Below are positions 50,553 to 59,422 of a stretch of 64,000 nt of DNA, one piece after another. The translations under genes and the position numbers were made by a program. A model generated the notes under the pieces. It was given only the letters and a program-made list of their open reading frames with translations, was not told the DNA's origin and searched no databases. The first letter of the stretch is position 1. The number at the start of each line of letters is the position of its first letter. The stretch is from G965200765 sp965200765. GTDB lineage: Bacteria; Pseudomonadota; Gammaproteobacteria; Arenicellales; JAJDZL01. The stretch lies in assembly GCA_965200765.1 (NCBI GenBank), contig OZ241380.1, forward strand, positions 1,860,001 to 1,924,000, read 5' to 3'.

Positions 50553-53333
50553 TCAATTCAAACTGAATATTTCTTTTTTGTTGTGAACACTCGGCTCGAG
50601 AGCGATAGATTGCCGTAAAAGATTTATATCGTTAGTTGGCAAACCTGGAACAGCCTCTATCACCGCATCATCAATTGCATGGCGAGTTGGGTCATTTTCA
50701 ATTTCAGGAAATGGGCATAACTTTGAATCTGATAATTGATCATACGTAATCGCTAGTTTTTCTAAATCGCATTGGCTTGGACTTGGAACCGGTAGCGACC
50801 GCAAACCTTCAAGTGAAAAACTTGGATAGGAGAGTTTTCTAGAACGAATATTCAGAAAGGAGATGATGCCGTATGTGGAATTTAGCCAAACACACCAAGC
50901 TTTACTCAAAACAGTTCTACCCCCCCCCCCCTCTCTGACTACAGGCGAAACAGGAACAAAAGCTGATCCTAAAATTTGATCATTTGAGTACACTGCTGGA
51001 GTTTGACACAAGGTTAAATACATTCGATTTGCAAGAAGCAAATTGCCACGTTTTTCCCATAGTTTTTCCGCGTAGTTGACTTTATTACTCTTGGCAGCAA
51101 TGAACTCGTCTGGTTCAGTTCGCATAGTCGTCTGTTTAGCAGATTTATGGTCCCACAATGCTCGCCTGTCTGGGATCTGTCGAATTTTTGTTCTCCTGAA
51201 TGCGCCTCGAATTCCTTGGCCGGCGGGTTCAACTGTAGCAAGATTTCCAATTGGCTTAAGTGCTGAACAATCTAGTAGGGAATCATAGAGATCCGCAAGT
51301 GATTGGTCGTAGAAACAAGCAGCGTTCCACGGATAGTCCCGAATTTGTTCTGGCTCTCGCCATGTAATTGTTCCGTAATTCTCCACCAAACTTTGGTCAT
51401 CTTGATTAAGAGCTTCTCGAATTGCTTCTGCTAGAAAATATGCTTCACTGGCACTGGCAGGGTTGACTGCAAGTGAGACAAACGCTGTTGACTTATGGAG
51501 ATTCTCTGAGGTTGGGCGCCTAGCGATAACCAAAGATTCATGAATATTTGTGTTTTCGGAAAAGAAAATTCGACGGTTATCGTGACTGGTAATTATTAAT
51601 TCGATTTTAAAACGAGTAGGGTCGGTGAGAATTTTTCGATATCCAGTTGCAGCAGGAGCAGTGCATGCGGTGAACGGTTGTACGATAGCAAGTGTACCCT
51701 CGCGATTAAGCAAACGGTCTGCAATTGGTGCAAAGAATGTAAATGCTGTTGATTGATGAATTGCTTCTCTATGAACGTAGTCCGATGTCTTTCTCGCGAG
51801 TTCTACTTCATGTTGTTGCACTTTCTTCCGCTCTGAAGCAGGTAAACTTAAATTACGAATACTGTTTCTGGTGTAAGGGGGATTCATGATGACTACATCA
51901 CACAAATTCTTCAAATTGGGTTTTGCTTCCCTGTAGCCGGATGGAGTCATCCGTCTTTGTCCGACGCGTTCTGGTGCAAATCCGAGAATATATTCTGCTT
52001 CGTCAACAAGTATGTCTAGTGACCCAGCATACACCTTCCCTTCGGAATCTACACCATGTCGCATGTTAAAGAGATTCATATTGTTGTAATCTACCTTTGG
52101 TGCGGAAAGTGTCAACATAGAGGCTGCCAAATGAATTGCGTGCCGATTTATATCTAAACCATGCAACACATCCTCGACCAAACTTAAATGCAATAGGGGT
52201 AAATCACATTCCGCGCCACCCGCAGACCTAAATCGCTGTTCAATTGTTCGGGCAGATGCCATTAGGAGGGTTCCTGTACCGCATGCAGGGTCACAAATTC
52301 TTAGTTTCGTAATTTTGTTCGGGTCGCGCCAATCATTGTCAACTTTTGGCCAATCGGGAGGCATCGCAAGTTCTGCAAGCAAGACCGCCGCTGATGTGCT
52401 TGTATAAAAAGATCCATCATAACGCGCTGTTTGCAACAAGCTGTGGTAAAGCTGACCTGCGTGATCAAGCTGCAAACCGTGGATGAGCGTTGCGCAGTTC
52501 AGTACCGCGTCAACTAGAGTTGCTAATATCGTTTCTGTATGGTGATCGCTAGGTAACCCGTTGATTACCGCGAGAGCAGGGGCTACGACCGGTACATAAT
52601 CCTTATCTCGAATTCTGTCCCAATTCTCGATTAGTGCAACCTGTTTGTTTGGAGCCTTTCGAATTGCAATTAACTTCTGTAATCCAGGTATACGCATACC
52701 TGAGCTAATCATACGATTTTGAAGCAATGCCATGTTGGCGATTATTAGACATGCTATGCGCCCGGGTCGAGGATCAATTTTTGAGTTTTCTGGTGGTTTC
52801 CACGGTAATTCCAGTATATTTGCCAATTCTCTACCTGTCACTTCCCCAATTTTTTCACTAGCGGAAATTACCGCGCGTCGAAGTATAGATGTAACTGCAT
52901 ATGTTTGATTCGCACCAACATCGTTGGCAAGTTTTACCAAGTCTTCAACATTGCCTTTGTGCCAGTCAGTTGCCGTACCAACTTGATTAACTTTCACCAT
53001 CAATAAACCAGAAGAATTTTCAATAGCAACTCGCGAATCTATTTGTGTCTGTGTACTAAGGTTTGATGGATAACACAGAGCGATTGAATTCCAACAATCA
53101 GGTTGATCCAACCAACGCTTTGCATCTTTGACCGCAGCTTTCATCTGATTCGAACTCTGTCCAATTTTGCACTCGACAGCTGTAAAATATGGATCATTAT
53201 GCTGACGTCGAATTTGAACATCGCAACGTTTTGTTCCATGCCCTTTACGTGTTTCCTCTGGAATAGCTTTCATGTTGAATGACGAAATTGCGCTAGCCAA
53301 CGCGGAATTTAAAGCATTTTCTTGAATAGGCAT
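50553..53333 (-). CDS. Type IIG-like restriction-modification enzyme (PD-(D/E)XK nuclease plus N6-adenine methyltransferase)
   Basis: The protein has 926 aa. Residues about 30-60 hold a nuclease-like core: D38 in RCDVQIRR, then E54 and K56 in FTAVECKIG. A helical connector precedes the gamma-class methyltransferase, with motif I DPACGTG at 348-354 and motif IV NPPY at 484-487. The C-terminal 300 residues are probably the target-recognition domain. It would both cut and methylate DNA at an unknown site. No separate hsdS or endonuclease gene is present. A 12-G tract encodes Gly 802-805, an obvious slippage site. GGAGG precedes the ATG. It is more AT-rich than its neighbours and follows nuoM by 88 bp. 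Confidence 0.85.
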   Translation of the reverse strand: MPIQENALNSALASAISSFNMKAIPEETRKGHGTKRCDVQIRRQHNDPYFTAVECKIGQSSNQMKAAVKDAKRWLDQPDCWNSIALCYPSNLSTQTQIDSRVAIENSSGLLMVKVNQVGTATDWHKGNVEDLVKLANDVGANQTYAVTSILRRAVISASEKIGEVTGRELANILELPWKPPENSKIDPRPGRIACLIIANMALLQNRMISSGMRIPGLQKLIAIRKAPNKQVALIENWDRIRDKDYVPVVAPALAVINGLPSDHHTETILATLVDAVLNCATLIHGLQLDHAGQLYHSLLQTARYDGSFYTSTSAAVLLAELAMPPDWPKVDNDWRDPNKITKLRICDPACGTGTLLMASARTIEQRFRSAGGAECDLPLLHLSLVEDVLHGLDINRHAIHLAASMLTLSAPKVDYNNMNLFNMRHGVDSEGKVYAGSLDILVDEAEYILGFAPERVGQRRMTPSGYREAKPNLKNLCDVVIMNPPYTRNSIRNLSLPASERKKVQQHEVELARKTSDYVHREAIHQSTAFTFFAPIADRLLNREGTLAIVQPFTACTAPAATGYRKILTDPTRFKIELIITSHDNRRIFFSENTNIHESLVIARRPTSENLHKSTAFVSLAVNPASASEAYFLAEAIREALNQDDQSLVENYGTITWREPEQIRDYPWNAACFYDQSLADLYDSLLDCSALKPIGNLATVEPAGQGIRGAFRRTKIRQIPDRRALWDHKSAKQTTMRTEPDEFIAAKSNKVNYAEKLWEKRGNLLLANRMYLTLCQTPAVYSNDQILGSAFVPVSPVVREGGGGRTVLSKAWCVWLNSTYGIISFLNIRSRKLSYPSFSLEGLRSLPVPSPSQCDLEKLAITYDQLSDSKLCPFPEIENDPTRHAIDDAVIEAVPGLPTNDINLLRQSIALEPSVHNKKEIFSLN
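50920..50931 (-). repeat. Poly-G(12) homopolymer inside the restriction-methyltransferase gene
   Basis: Twelve consecutive C on the plus strand read as G on the coding strand, encoding four Gly codons at residues 802-805 in the present frame. Loss or gain of one or two bases would truncate the C-terminal 120 residues, part of the probable target-recognition domain. Such tracts are classical phase-variation switches. Length errors in sequencing are also common here. Confidence 0.9.
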
Positions 53334-53421
53334 ATTTTTTCCTCCAATAAATTCTTTAAAGTATGTTGTGAAGTGTCCAAACCTTCGATTTTAGGTAAAT
53401 CCATAATTCCAACAGTTACAA

Positions 53422-54933
53422 TCAAAAATTTGCCAGATTTGTACCCGCTGAAAGTTTCGACATGGTAGCTTGCTCAACCAGCACCTGCACCGAAGCTTCC
53501 ACAATTTCCAGTAAGGGAAATGGCCATACACCAAGCAATAAAACAAAAAATGCAATTACACCAAGCGTGACTTTTTCTTGCGGATTCAAATCCTTGAGTG
53601 TGGCTACTGCTTCATTGACAATTTTTCCATAAATCACTCGCTTGTACATTCGAAGCGAATAGGCCGCACCGAAAACCAGTGTTGTCGCCGCAATAAATGC
53701 GAACCAGATATTCTCCTGAAATGCTCCGATAATAACAAGCAACTCCCCGACAAATCCTGACGTTCCCGGCAATCCAACATTCGCCAGCGTGAATAACATC
53801 ATCAAAGCCGCAAAAACCGGCATCGTATGTGCCACCCCGCCATAGGTTTCAAGTTTACGCGAATGCAGACGGTCGTAAAGCACACCGACACACAGAAACA
53901 AAGCACCCGATACAAAGCCATGCGAGATCATTTGCACATATGCACCGGCCGTGCCATGCACATTGAAAAGAAATATGCCCAGTGTCACAAACCCCATGTG
54001 TGCAATCGACGAATATGCAATCAACTTCTTCATGTCAGTCTGCGCCAACGCAACGAGCGCGATGTAAACGATCGCTATCAACGATAGTGCAATCACAATA
54101 CCAGCTAACTCGTGCGATGCATCGGGCGTTATCGGCAAGCTGAATCGCAAAAATCCATAGCCACCCATTTTCAGCATGATCGCCGCCAGAATCACCGAAC
54201 CGCCGGTGGGTGCTTCCACATGTGCATCTGGCAACCAGGTATGTACAGGCACCATGGGGATTTTGACTGCAAACGCTGTAAAAAATGCAATAAAAATCAA
54301 AATTTGCGGCCAATAGCCCAGCGAAGTTTCATGCCAATCCAGAATATGAAAACTTGACCCGCTGACATTGAAAAGATAGATGAATGCAACCAGCATCAGA
54401 AGCGAACCAATCAACGTGTACAAGAAGAATTTGATTGTGGCGTACACCCGATTCTCACCGCCCCAGATACCAATAATCAAAAACATCGGTATCAACATTC
54501 CTTCCCAGAAAATATAGAAAAGAATTGCATCCATCGCGCTGAATACGCCGATCATCAACCCTTCCAGCATCAAGAAGGCAGCCATGTATTGCGCAACCCG
54601 GTACTTCACCACATTCCAGCTACCCACGACAACCAGTACAGTCAGCAAAGAAGTCAACAATATCAGTGGCAATGAAAAGCCGTCGATACCCAGCGAGTAG
54701 TTGATATTGAAAGTCTCTACCCAAACGCGATGCTCAATGAACTGAAAGGCGGGAGTCGTCTTGTCAAACTTGACATACAACGACAGACTTGAAACAAGCG
54801 TTGCCAGTGAAAAGCCCAGTGCGATTCGACGCGCGGTGTTGCTGGCGCTGTCGCCGGCCGCCAGAACAATCAGGCTACCAACAATTGGCAACCAGATGAC
54901 AAGACTGAGATCAAACCCCGAACCAGTTGCCAT
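53422..54933 (-). CDS. nuoM: NADH-quinone oxidoreductase subunit M
   Basis: The protein has 503 aa, an antiporter-like membrane subunit with about 14 helices. GVDGFSLPLILLTSLL-type sequence, FWEGMLIPMFLIIGIWGGEN, and the channel residues in VPVHTWLPDAHVEAPTGGSV identify it. It forms one of the proton-pumping modules of respiratory complex I. The ATG at 54933 follows AAGGA nine bases upstream; a TTG at 54942 is less likely. It is the last nuo gene in this window. nuoN, expected next, is absent. Confidence 0.95.
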   Translation of the reverse strand: MATGSGFDLSLVIWLPIVGSLIVLAAGDSASNTARRIALGFSLATLVSSLSLYVKFDKTTPAFQFIEHRVWVETFNINYSLGIDGFSLPLILLTSLLTVLVVVGSWNVVKYRVAQYMAAFLMLEGLMIGVFSAMDAILFYIFWEGMLIPMFLIIGIWGGENRVYATIKFFLYTLIGSLLMLVAFIYLFNVSGSSFHILDWHETSLGYWPQILIFIAFFTAFAVKIPMVPVHTWLPDAHVEAPTGGSVILAAIMLKMGGYGFLRFSLPITPDASHELAGIVIALSLIAIVYIALVALAQTDMKKLIAYSSIAHMGFVTLGIFLFNVHGTAGAYVQMISHGFVSGALFLCVGVLYDRLHSRKLETYGGVAHTMPVFAALMMLFTLANVGLPGTSGFVGELLVIIGAFQENIWFAFIAATTLVFGAAYSLRMYKRVIYGKIVNEAVATLKDLNPQEKVTLGVIAFFVLLLGVWPFPLLEIVEASVQVLVEQATMSKLSAGTNLANF

Positions 54934-54954
54934 AACTTGCAATCCTTGGCAAAA

Positions 54955-56919
54955 CTAGCGTGTGATAAACCAGGTGATGAGCAAAAACAGTCCAATAATC
55001 ATGGTGAATGCGTAGTGATACACAAACCCGGACTGGATATGGCGAACCCGTGTTGAAATTCTCCTGACTGAATTCGCGAGACCATTAACAAGGAACCCGT
55101 CAATTGCTCGTACATCCATGAATCTCCAGCAAAAGCGCCCCAAGGTACGCGCACCATCTGCAAACACCACCTGATTGAAATCATCAAATCCGTACTTGCG
55201 GTCCAGAACCAGCCAGAAAATATAAAGACGTTTTTGAATCAATCTTGGTAAATGCGGCATTCGTATATACAGCAACCATGCAACGAAAATTCCGGCGATC
55301 GCAAGCCAGAATGGCAGTGTGAAAGGCGCATGCGCGACAAATGCCAGCGACAAGGCCACCCCTTCCTTGCCCTCAAATGCCTGCCCAACGATTGCCAATG
55401 TATCGTGATGTTCGGCGACGACCAGAGTCTCTCCGTAAAAATCTCCAAATAGCATGGGACTCACATAGAAAAATCCGAACATAACCGACGGAATTGCAAG
55501 TGCAATCAATGGCACAGTAATTACCCATGGTGATTCTTTGGCATGGGCCTGAGTCTTGCTGTCCATGCGCGATTTGCCGTGAAAAACCATAAACAGCATT
55601 CGGAATGAATAGAGGGCCGTAATGAACACACCGGCAGTGACCGCAAACAAGGCAAAACCGCTTCCCGGCAGGTTACTTGCATGAACCGCTTCAATGATTG
55701 CATCTTTCGAGAAGAACCCTGAAAACGGCGGCAGTCCGGCCAATGCCAATGAACCGATCAAAGCAGTCCAGTAAGTAATGGGCATAATGGATTTGAGTCC
55801 CCCCATCCCGCGAATGTCCTGCTTGTGGTGCAAGGCAACAATAACTGACCCCGCCGCGAGAAACAGCAACGCCTTGAAAAAAGCATGGGTTGTCAGATGG
55901 AAGATACCGGCAGCATAGGCCGACACACCTAGTGCAACGGTCATGTACCCAAGCTGCGACAAGGTCGAATACGCAACGATTCGCTTGATATCGTTTTGCA
56001 CCAGCCCAATCAGGGCCATGAACAAGGCGGTGATTGAACCAATGACAATGACAACCGCCAATGCCACATCAGACAGTTCATATATTGGCGACATGCGAGC
56101 AACCATAAAGATGCCTGCTGTAACCATCGTTGCCGCATGAATCAATGCAGAAATCGGGGTCGGACCTTCCATGGAATCAGGCAACCAAACATGGAGAGGA
56201 ACCTGCGCTGACTTGCCCATTGCACCAACAAAAAGCAATAAACCAATGACTGTGATCCACTGCCATTCAACACCTTCAAAGGGGAAAACGCTTGTATTTA
56301 CAATGCTATCCAGTTGACTGAAAACAGTCGCATAATCCAGCGATTCGAATAAATACACAATGGCGGCGATGGCCAAAATAAAACCAAAATCCCCGATTCG
56401 ATTCACCAGAAAAGCTTTCATATCGGCAAAAATTGCCGAATCCCGGTCAAACCAGAACCCAATCAGCAGGTAGGAAACAACCCCGACACTTTCCCAGCCG
56501 AAAAACAGTTGCAAAAAGTTGTTGGACAGCACCAGCATCAGCATCGCGAAGGTAAACAATGCAATGTAGCTGAAAAACCTCTGGTAGCCCGGGTCGTCGT
56601 GCATGTAGCCAATCGTGTAAATATGCACCATCAGCGAAACAAAAGTTACTACGACCGCCATGGAAGCAGATAGCGGATCAATCAGAAACCCGATCTCGAA
56701 CGACAAGGTCCCGCTCTGTCCCCAAGTGTATAACGCGCCGTTGAAGGTGTTTCCCTGTACCACATCGTACAAGACATACAACGACAACACGAAGCTGAGT
56801 GCCACCGCACCGATTGCAGTGCGGTGCGAAGCAGTTCGTCCAATCACACGACCGAACACACCGGTAATGATCGCCGCAATCAGGCAACTGAATGGAATGA
56901 GCGAGTAAATCCACAACAT
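54955..56919 (-). CDS. nuoL: NADH-quinone oxidoreductase subunit L
   Basis: The protein has 654 aa. The antiporter-like core includes IDPLSASMAVVVTFVSLMVH, FFGWESVGVVSYLLIGFWF, and VPLHVWLPDSMEGPTPISAL with charged residues for proton transfer. The C-terminus carries the long lateral helix and a last transmembrane helix typical of NuoL. It is the most distal proton pump of complex I. It is 13 bp after nuoK and 21 bp before nuoM. Confidence 0.96.
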   Translation of the reverse strand: MLWIYSLIPFSCLIAAIITGVFGRVIGRTASHRTAIGAVALSFVLSLYVLYDVVQGNTFNGALYTWGQSGTLSFEIGFLIDPLSASMAVVVTFVSLMVHIYTIGYMHDDPGYQRFFSYIALFTFAMLMLVLSNNFLQLFFGWESVGVVSYLLIGFWFDRDSAIFADMKAFLVNRIGDFGFILAIAAIVYLFESLDYATVFSQLDSIVNTSVFPFEGVEWQWITVIGLLLFVGAMGKSAQVPLHVWLPDSMEGPTPISALIHAATMVTAGIFMVARMSPIYELSDVALAVVIVIGSITALFMALIGLVQNDIKRIVAYSTLSQLGYMTVALGVSAYAAGIFHLTTHAFFKALLFLAAGSVIVALHHKQDIRGMGGLKSIMPITYWTALIGSLALAGLPPFSGFFSKDAIIEAVHASNLPGSGFALFAVTAGVFITALYSFRMLFMVFHGKSRMDSKTQAHAKESPWVITVPLIALAIPSVMFGFFYVSPMLFGDFYGETLVVAEHHDTLAIVGQAFEGKEGVALSLAFVAHAPFTLPFWLAIAGIFVAWLLYIRMPHLPRLIQKRLYIFWLVLDRKYGFDDFNQVVFADGARTLGRFCWRFMDVRAIDGFLVNGLANSVRRISTRVRHIQSGFVYHYAFTMIIGLFLLITWFITR

Positions 56920-56932
56920 CCGGGCTACCCCA

Positions 56933-57238
56933 CTATCCGCTCAGCTTGTTCAAATCTTCAACATTCACGGTGCGACGGTTCCGGAACAAAACAACCAGAA
57001 TCGCAAGTCCAATAGCTGCCTCGGCAGCCGCAACCGTCAGGATGAAAAATACAAATACCTGACCGGCCATATCCTGAAGATAATGGGAAAACGCTACAAA
57101 GTTGATATTGACCGCCAACAGCAACAGTTCAATTGCCATCAGCAAGATGACAACATTTTTTCGATTCAGAAAAATACCCACCACCGCAATAGAAAACACG
57201 ATGGCCGCCAATGTCAAATAATGAGTAAGCGGAATCAT
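56933..57238 (-). CDS. nuoK: NADH-quinone oxidoreductase subunit K
   Basis: The protein has 101 aa with three membrane helices. The conserved Glu residues are in LLMAIELLLLAVNINFVAFS and LTVAAAEAAIGLAILVVLFR, both part of the proton path of complex I. The start overlaps the nuoJ stop (ATGA). Confidence 0.96.
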   Translation of the reverse strand: MIPLTHYLTLAAIVFSIAVVGIFLNRKNVVILLMAIELLLLAVNINFVAFSHYLQDMAGQVFVFFILTVAAAEAAIGLAILVVLFRNRRTVNVEDLNKLSG

Positions 57239-57888
57239 TTGCCCGACTGCTCCTGGGTATCCGAGGATTGAGCTTTCATGGATACAATTCTCAATCGGTC
57301 TTCCTTGCGTACCTTGACTTGATTCTGAGGTTTCTGGTAGCGTGTTTCCGGTCGTCTACGCAGTGTCAATGAAATGGCCGCAACGATTGCTACCAGCAGA
57401 ATAATTGCAGCAATTTCAAACGGATAGGCATAGTCAGTGTACAACAACCCACCCAGCTCACGGGTATTGCTGTAGTCCGACGCTTGCCCCGGCGGGCGCG
57501 CAACATTTTCGCTGCTGAAAATTCCCGAATTTACAATGACACCCATTTCGATCACCAGTAAAACGGCAACCAGACCGCCAATCGGCAAATACTCTCCGAA
57601 CCCCTCGCGCAAGCGCGTCAGATTGATGTCCAGCATCATCACAACAAACAGGAACAGCACCATTACCGCGCCGACATAAACCAACACCAGAACGATCGCC
57701 AGAAATTCCGCTTCGAGCGTAATCCAGATTCCTGCCGCGCTGAAAAATGCCAGTACCAGAAACAATGCCGCTTTCACCGGATTGCGAATGGTAACCACCA
57801 TCACCGACGCAAACAGCAAAACTGCTGCAAGAAAATAGAAAGTAAATTCAAGAAAGGTCAAATCCTTGTACCTAGCGATAAATCGCAT
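57235..57888 (-). CDS. nuoJ: NADH-quinone oxidoreductase subunit J
   Basis: The protein has about 217 aa with five membrane helices. LVLVYVGAVMVLFLFVVMML carries the conserved helix-3 region of NuoJ that undergoes redox-linked movement in complex I. The charged C-terminal tail is soluble. The ATG at 57888 overlaps the nuoI 3' end by 17 bp. A TTG at 57861, giving a protein that starts MTFLEF, is the main alternative because family similarity begins there. Confidence 0.92.
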   Translation of the reverse strand: MRFIARYKDLTFLEFTFYFLAAVLLFASVMVVTIRNPVKAALFLVLAFFSAAGIWITLEAEFLAIVLVLVYVGAVMVLFLFVVMMLDINLTRLREGFGEYLPIGGLVAVLLVIEMGVIVNSGIFSSENVARPPGQASDYSNTRELGGLLYTDYAYPFEIAAIILLVAIVAAISLTLRRRPETRYQKPQNQVKVRKEDRLRIVSMKAQSSDTQEQSGK

Positions 57889-58360
57889 CTGCTCGACGCG
57901 CTTCGGCAATACGCTTCTCGTATTCGTCGCCAATAGCCAATAGTTGTCCTTTTGAAATCACACGGTCGTCCCGCAACTCGAAATGAAATTCATGTATGTC
58001 TGTTTCAACAATGGAATCGACCGGACATGCCTCTTCGCAAAAACCGCAATAGACGCACTTGAACAAGTCAATGTCATAGCGAGTTGTTCGGCGCGTACCG
58101 TCCTCGCGTTCTTCTGATTCAATGGTAATTGCCAGTGCTGGACAGACGGCCTCGCAAAGCTTGCAGGCAATACAGCGTTCTTCACCATTCGGGTACCGTC
58201 GGAGCGCATGAAGTCCTCTGAATCGCGGCGACTTCGGAGTTTTTTCTTCCGGATACTGAATCGTGCTTTTGCGGGTGAACATGTGACGGCCAGTTACCAT
58301 CAGACCGCGCACCAGCTCGACCAGAAGAAAAGTTTTAATGTAGCGTTGCAGAAAATTCAT
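57872..58360 (-). CDS. nuoI: NADH-quinone oxidoreductase subunit I
   Basis: The protein has 162 aa. Two 4Fe-4S motifs are present, CIACKLCEAVCP and CVYCGFCEEACP (clusters N6a and N6b), which lead electrons towards quinone. The amphipathic N-terminus lies along the membrane. The ATG at 58360 follows AAGGTGAG six bases upstream; a TTG at 58378 abuts nuoH and is rejected. Confidence 0.96.
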   Translation of the reverse strand: MNFLQRYIKTFLLVELVRGLMVTGRHMFTRKSTIQYPEEKTPKSPRFRGLHALRRYPNGEERCIACKLCEAVCPALAITIESEEREDGTRRTTRYDIDLFKCVYCGFCEEACPVDSIVETDIHEFHFELRDDRVISKGQLLAIGDEYEKRIAEARRADAIYR

Positions 58361-58378
58361 CACATACTCACCTTGCAA

Positions 58379-59422
58379 CTATTTGAATATGAACCCGAAT
58401 GGAGTCAGAAACCGGGCAATCCCGATCACTGCAATCCAAACCAGAGTAACCGGAATGAACACCTTCCATCCCAACCGCATAATCTGGTCGTATCGATAGC
58501 GCGGGAATGTTGCGCGAAACCACAGAAAAAAGAACAGCAAGATCGCTACTTTCCCAAATAACCAGAATACCGGTGGAATCCAATTAAATGGTGCAATGTC
58601 AAATGGTGCTTGCCAGCCACCGAGAAATAGAATTGCCGCGAGCGTTGCGATCAGAATCATGTTGATGTACTCGGCAACGAAAAATACCATGAATGCCAGT
58701 CCGGAATATTCCACATGAAAACCGGCCACAATTTCAGATTCGCCTTCGGCCACATCAAACGGAGAGCGATTGGTTTCTGCAACACCGGAGATGAAATACA
58801 CCAGAAACAACGGCAACAGCGGCCAGATATACCATTGGTGCAATCCCCCGGCCTGACCCTGAACGATTTGCACCAGATTCAACGAACCGGATACCATCAA
58901 CAAGCCTACAAGCGCAAACCCCATCGCAATTTCGTAGGCCACAATCTGTGCCGCCGACCGCATGGCCCCCAAAAACGCATATTTGGAATTTGAAGCCCAA
59001 CCGGCAACAATCACACCGTAAACACCCATTGAGGTGAGTGCCAATATATACAGCAAGCCTGCATCCAGATTGGACAGCACCAAAGTATCAGAAAACGGCA
59101 CAACCGCCCACGCCGCAAGTGCCGGAGTAACGGACAGAACCGGAGCTGAAAGAAACAAGAACCGATTGGCATTGCTGGGGACCACGATTTCCTTGAACAC
59201 CAACTTGAACAAATCGGCAAACGGTTGAAACCAGCCGCGTGGACCTACCCGATTGGGTCCGATCCGGATTTGCATGTAGCCGATCAATTTTCTTTCCGCA
59301 TAGGTCAGGTAGGCCGCGCCCAGAAACAAGGGCACCAGAATGATGACAATCTTGGCCAGATTTTCAACCGTAATTTGAACTGCAAATGGCAACTCCGACC
59401 AGACCGAAAGAAACCAGGTCAC
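58379..59422 (-). CDS. nuoH: NADH-quinone oxidoreductase subunit H
   Basis: The protein has 347 aa with eight membrane helices. YAERKLIGYMQIRIGPNRVG, PFDVAEGESEIVAGFHVEYS and the quinone-tunnel loops between them are typical. NuoH links the peripheral arm to the membrane arm and forms much of the quinone chamber. A GTG start overlaps the nuoG stop (GTGA). Confidence 0.96.
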   Translation of the reverse strand: MTWFLSVWSELPFAVQITVENLAKIVIILVPLFLGAAYLTYAERKLIGYMQIRIGPNRVGPRGWFQPFADLFKLVFKEIVVPSNANRFLFLSAPVLSVTPALAAWAVVPFSDTLVLSNLDAGLLYILALTSMGVYGVIVAGWASNSKYAFLGAMRSAAQIVAYEIAMGFALVGLLMVSGSLNLVQIVQGQAGGLHQWYIWPLLPLFLVYFISGVAETNRSPFDVAEGESEIVAGFHVEYSGLAFMVFFVAEYINMILIATLAAILFLGGWQAPFDIAPFNWIPPVFWLFGKVAILLFFFLWFRATFPRYRYDQIMRLGWKVFIPVTLVWIAVIGIARFLTPFGFIFK

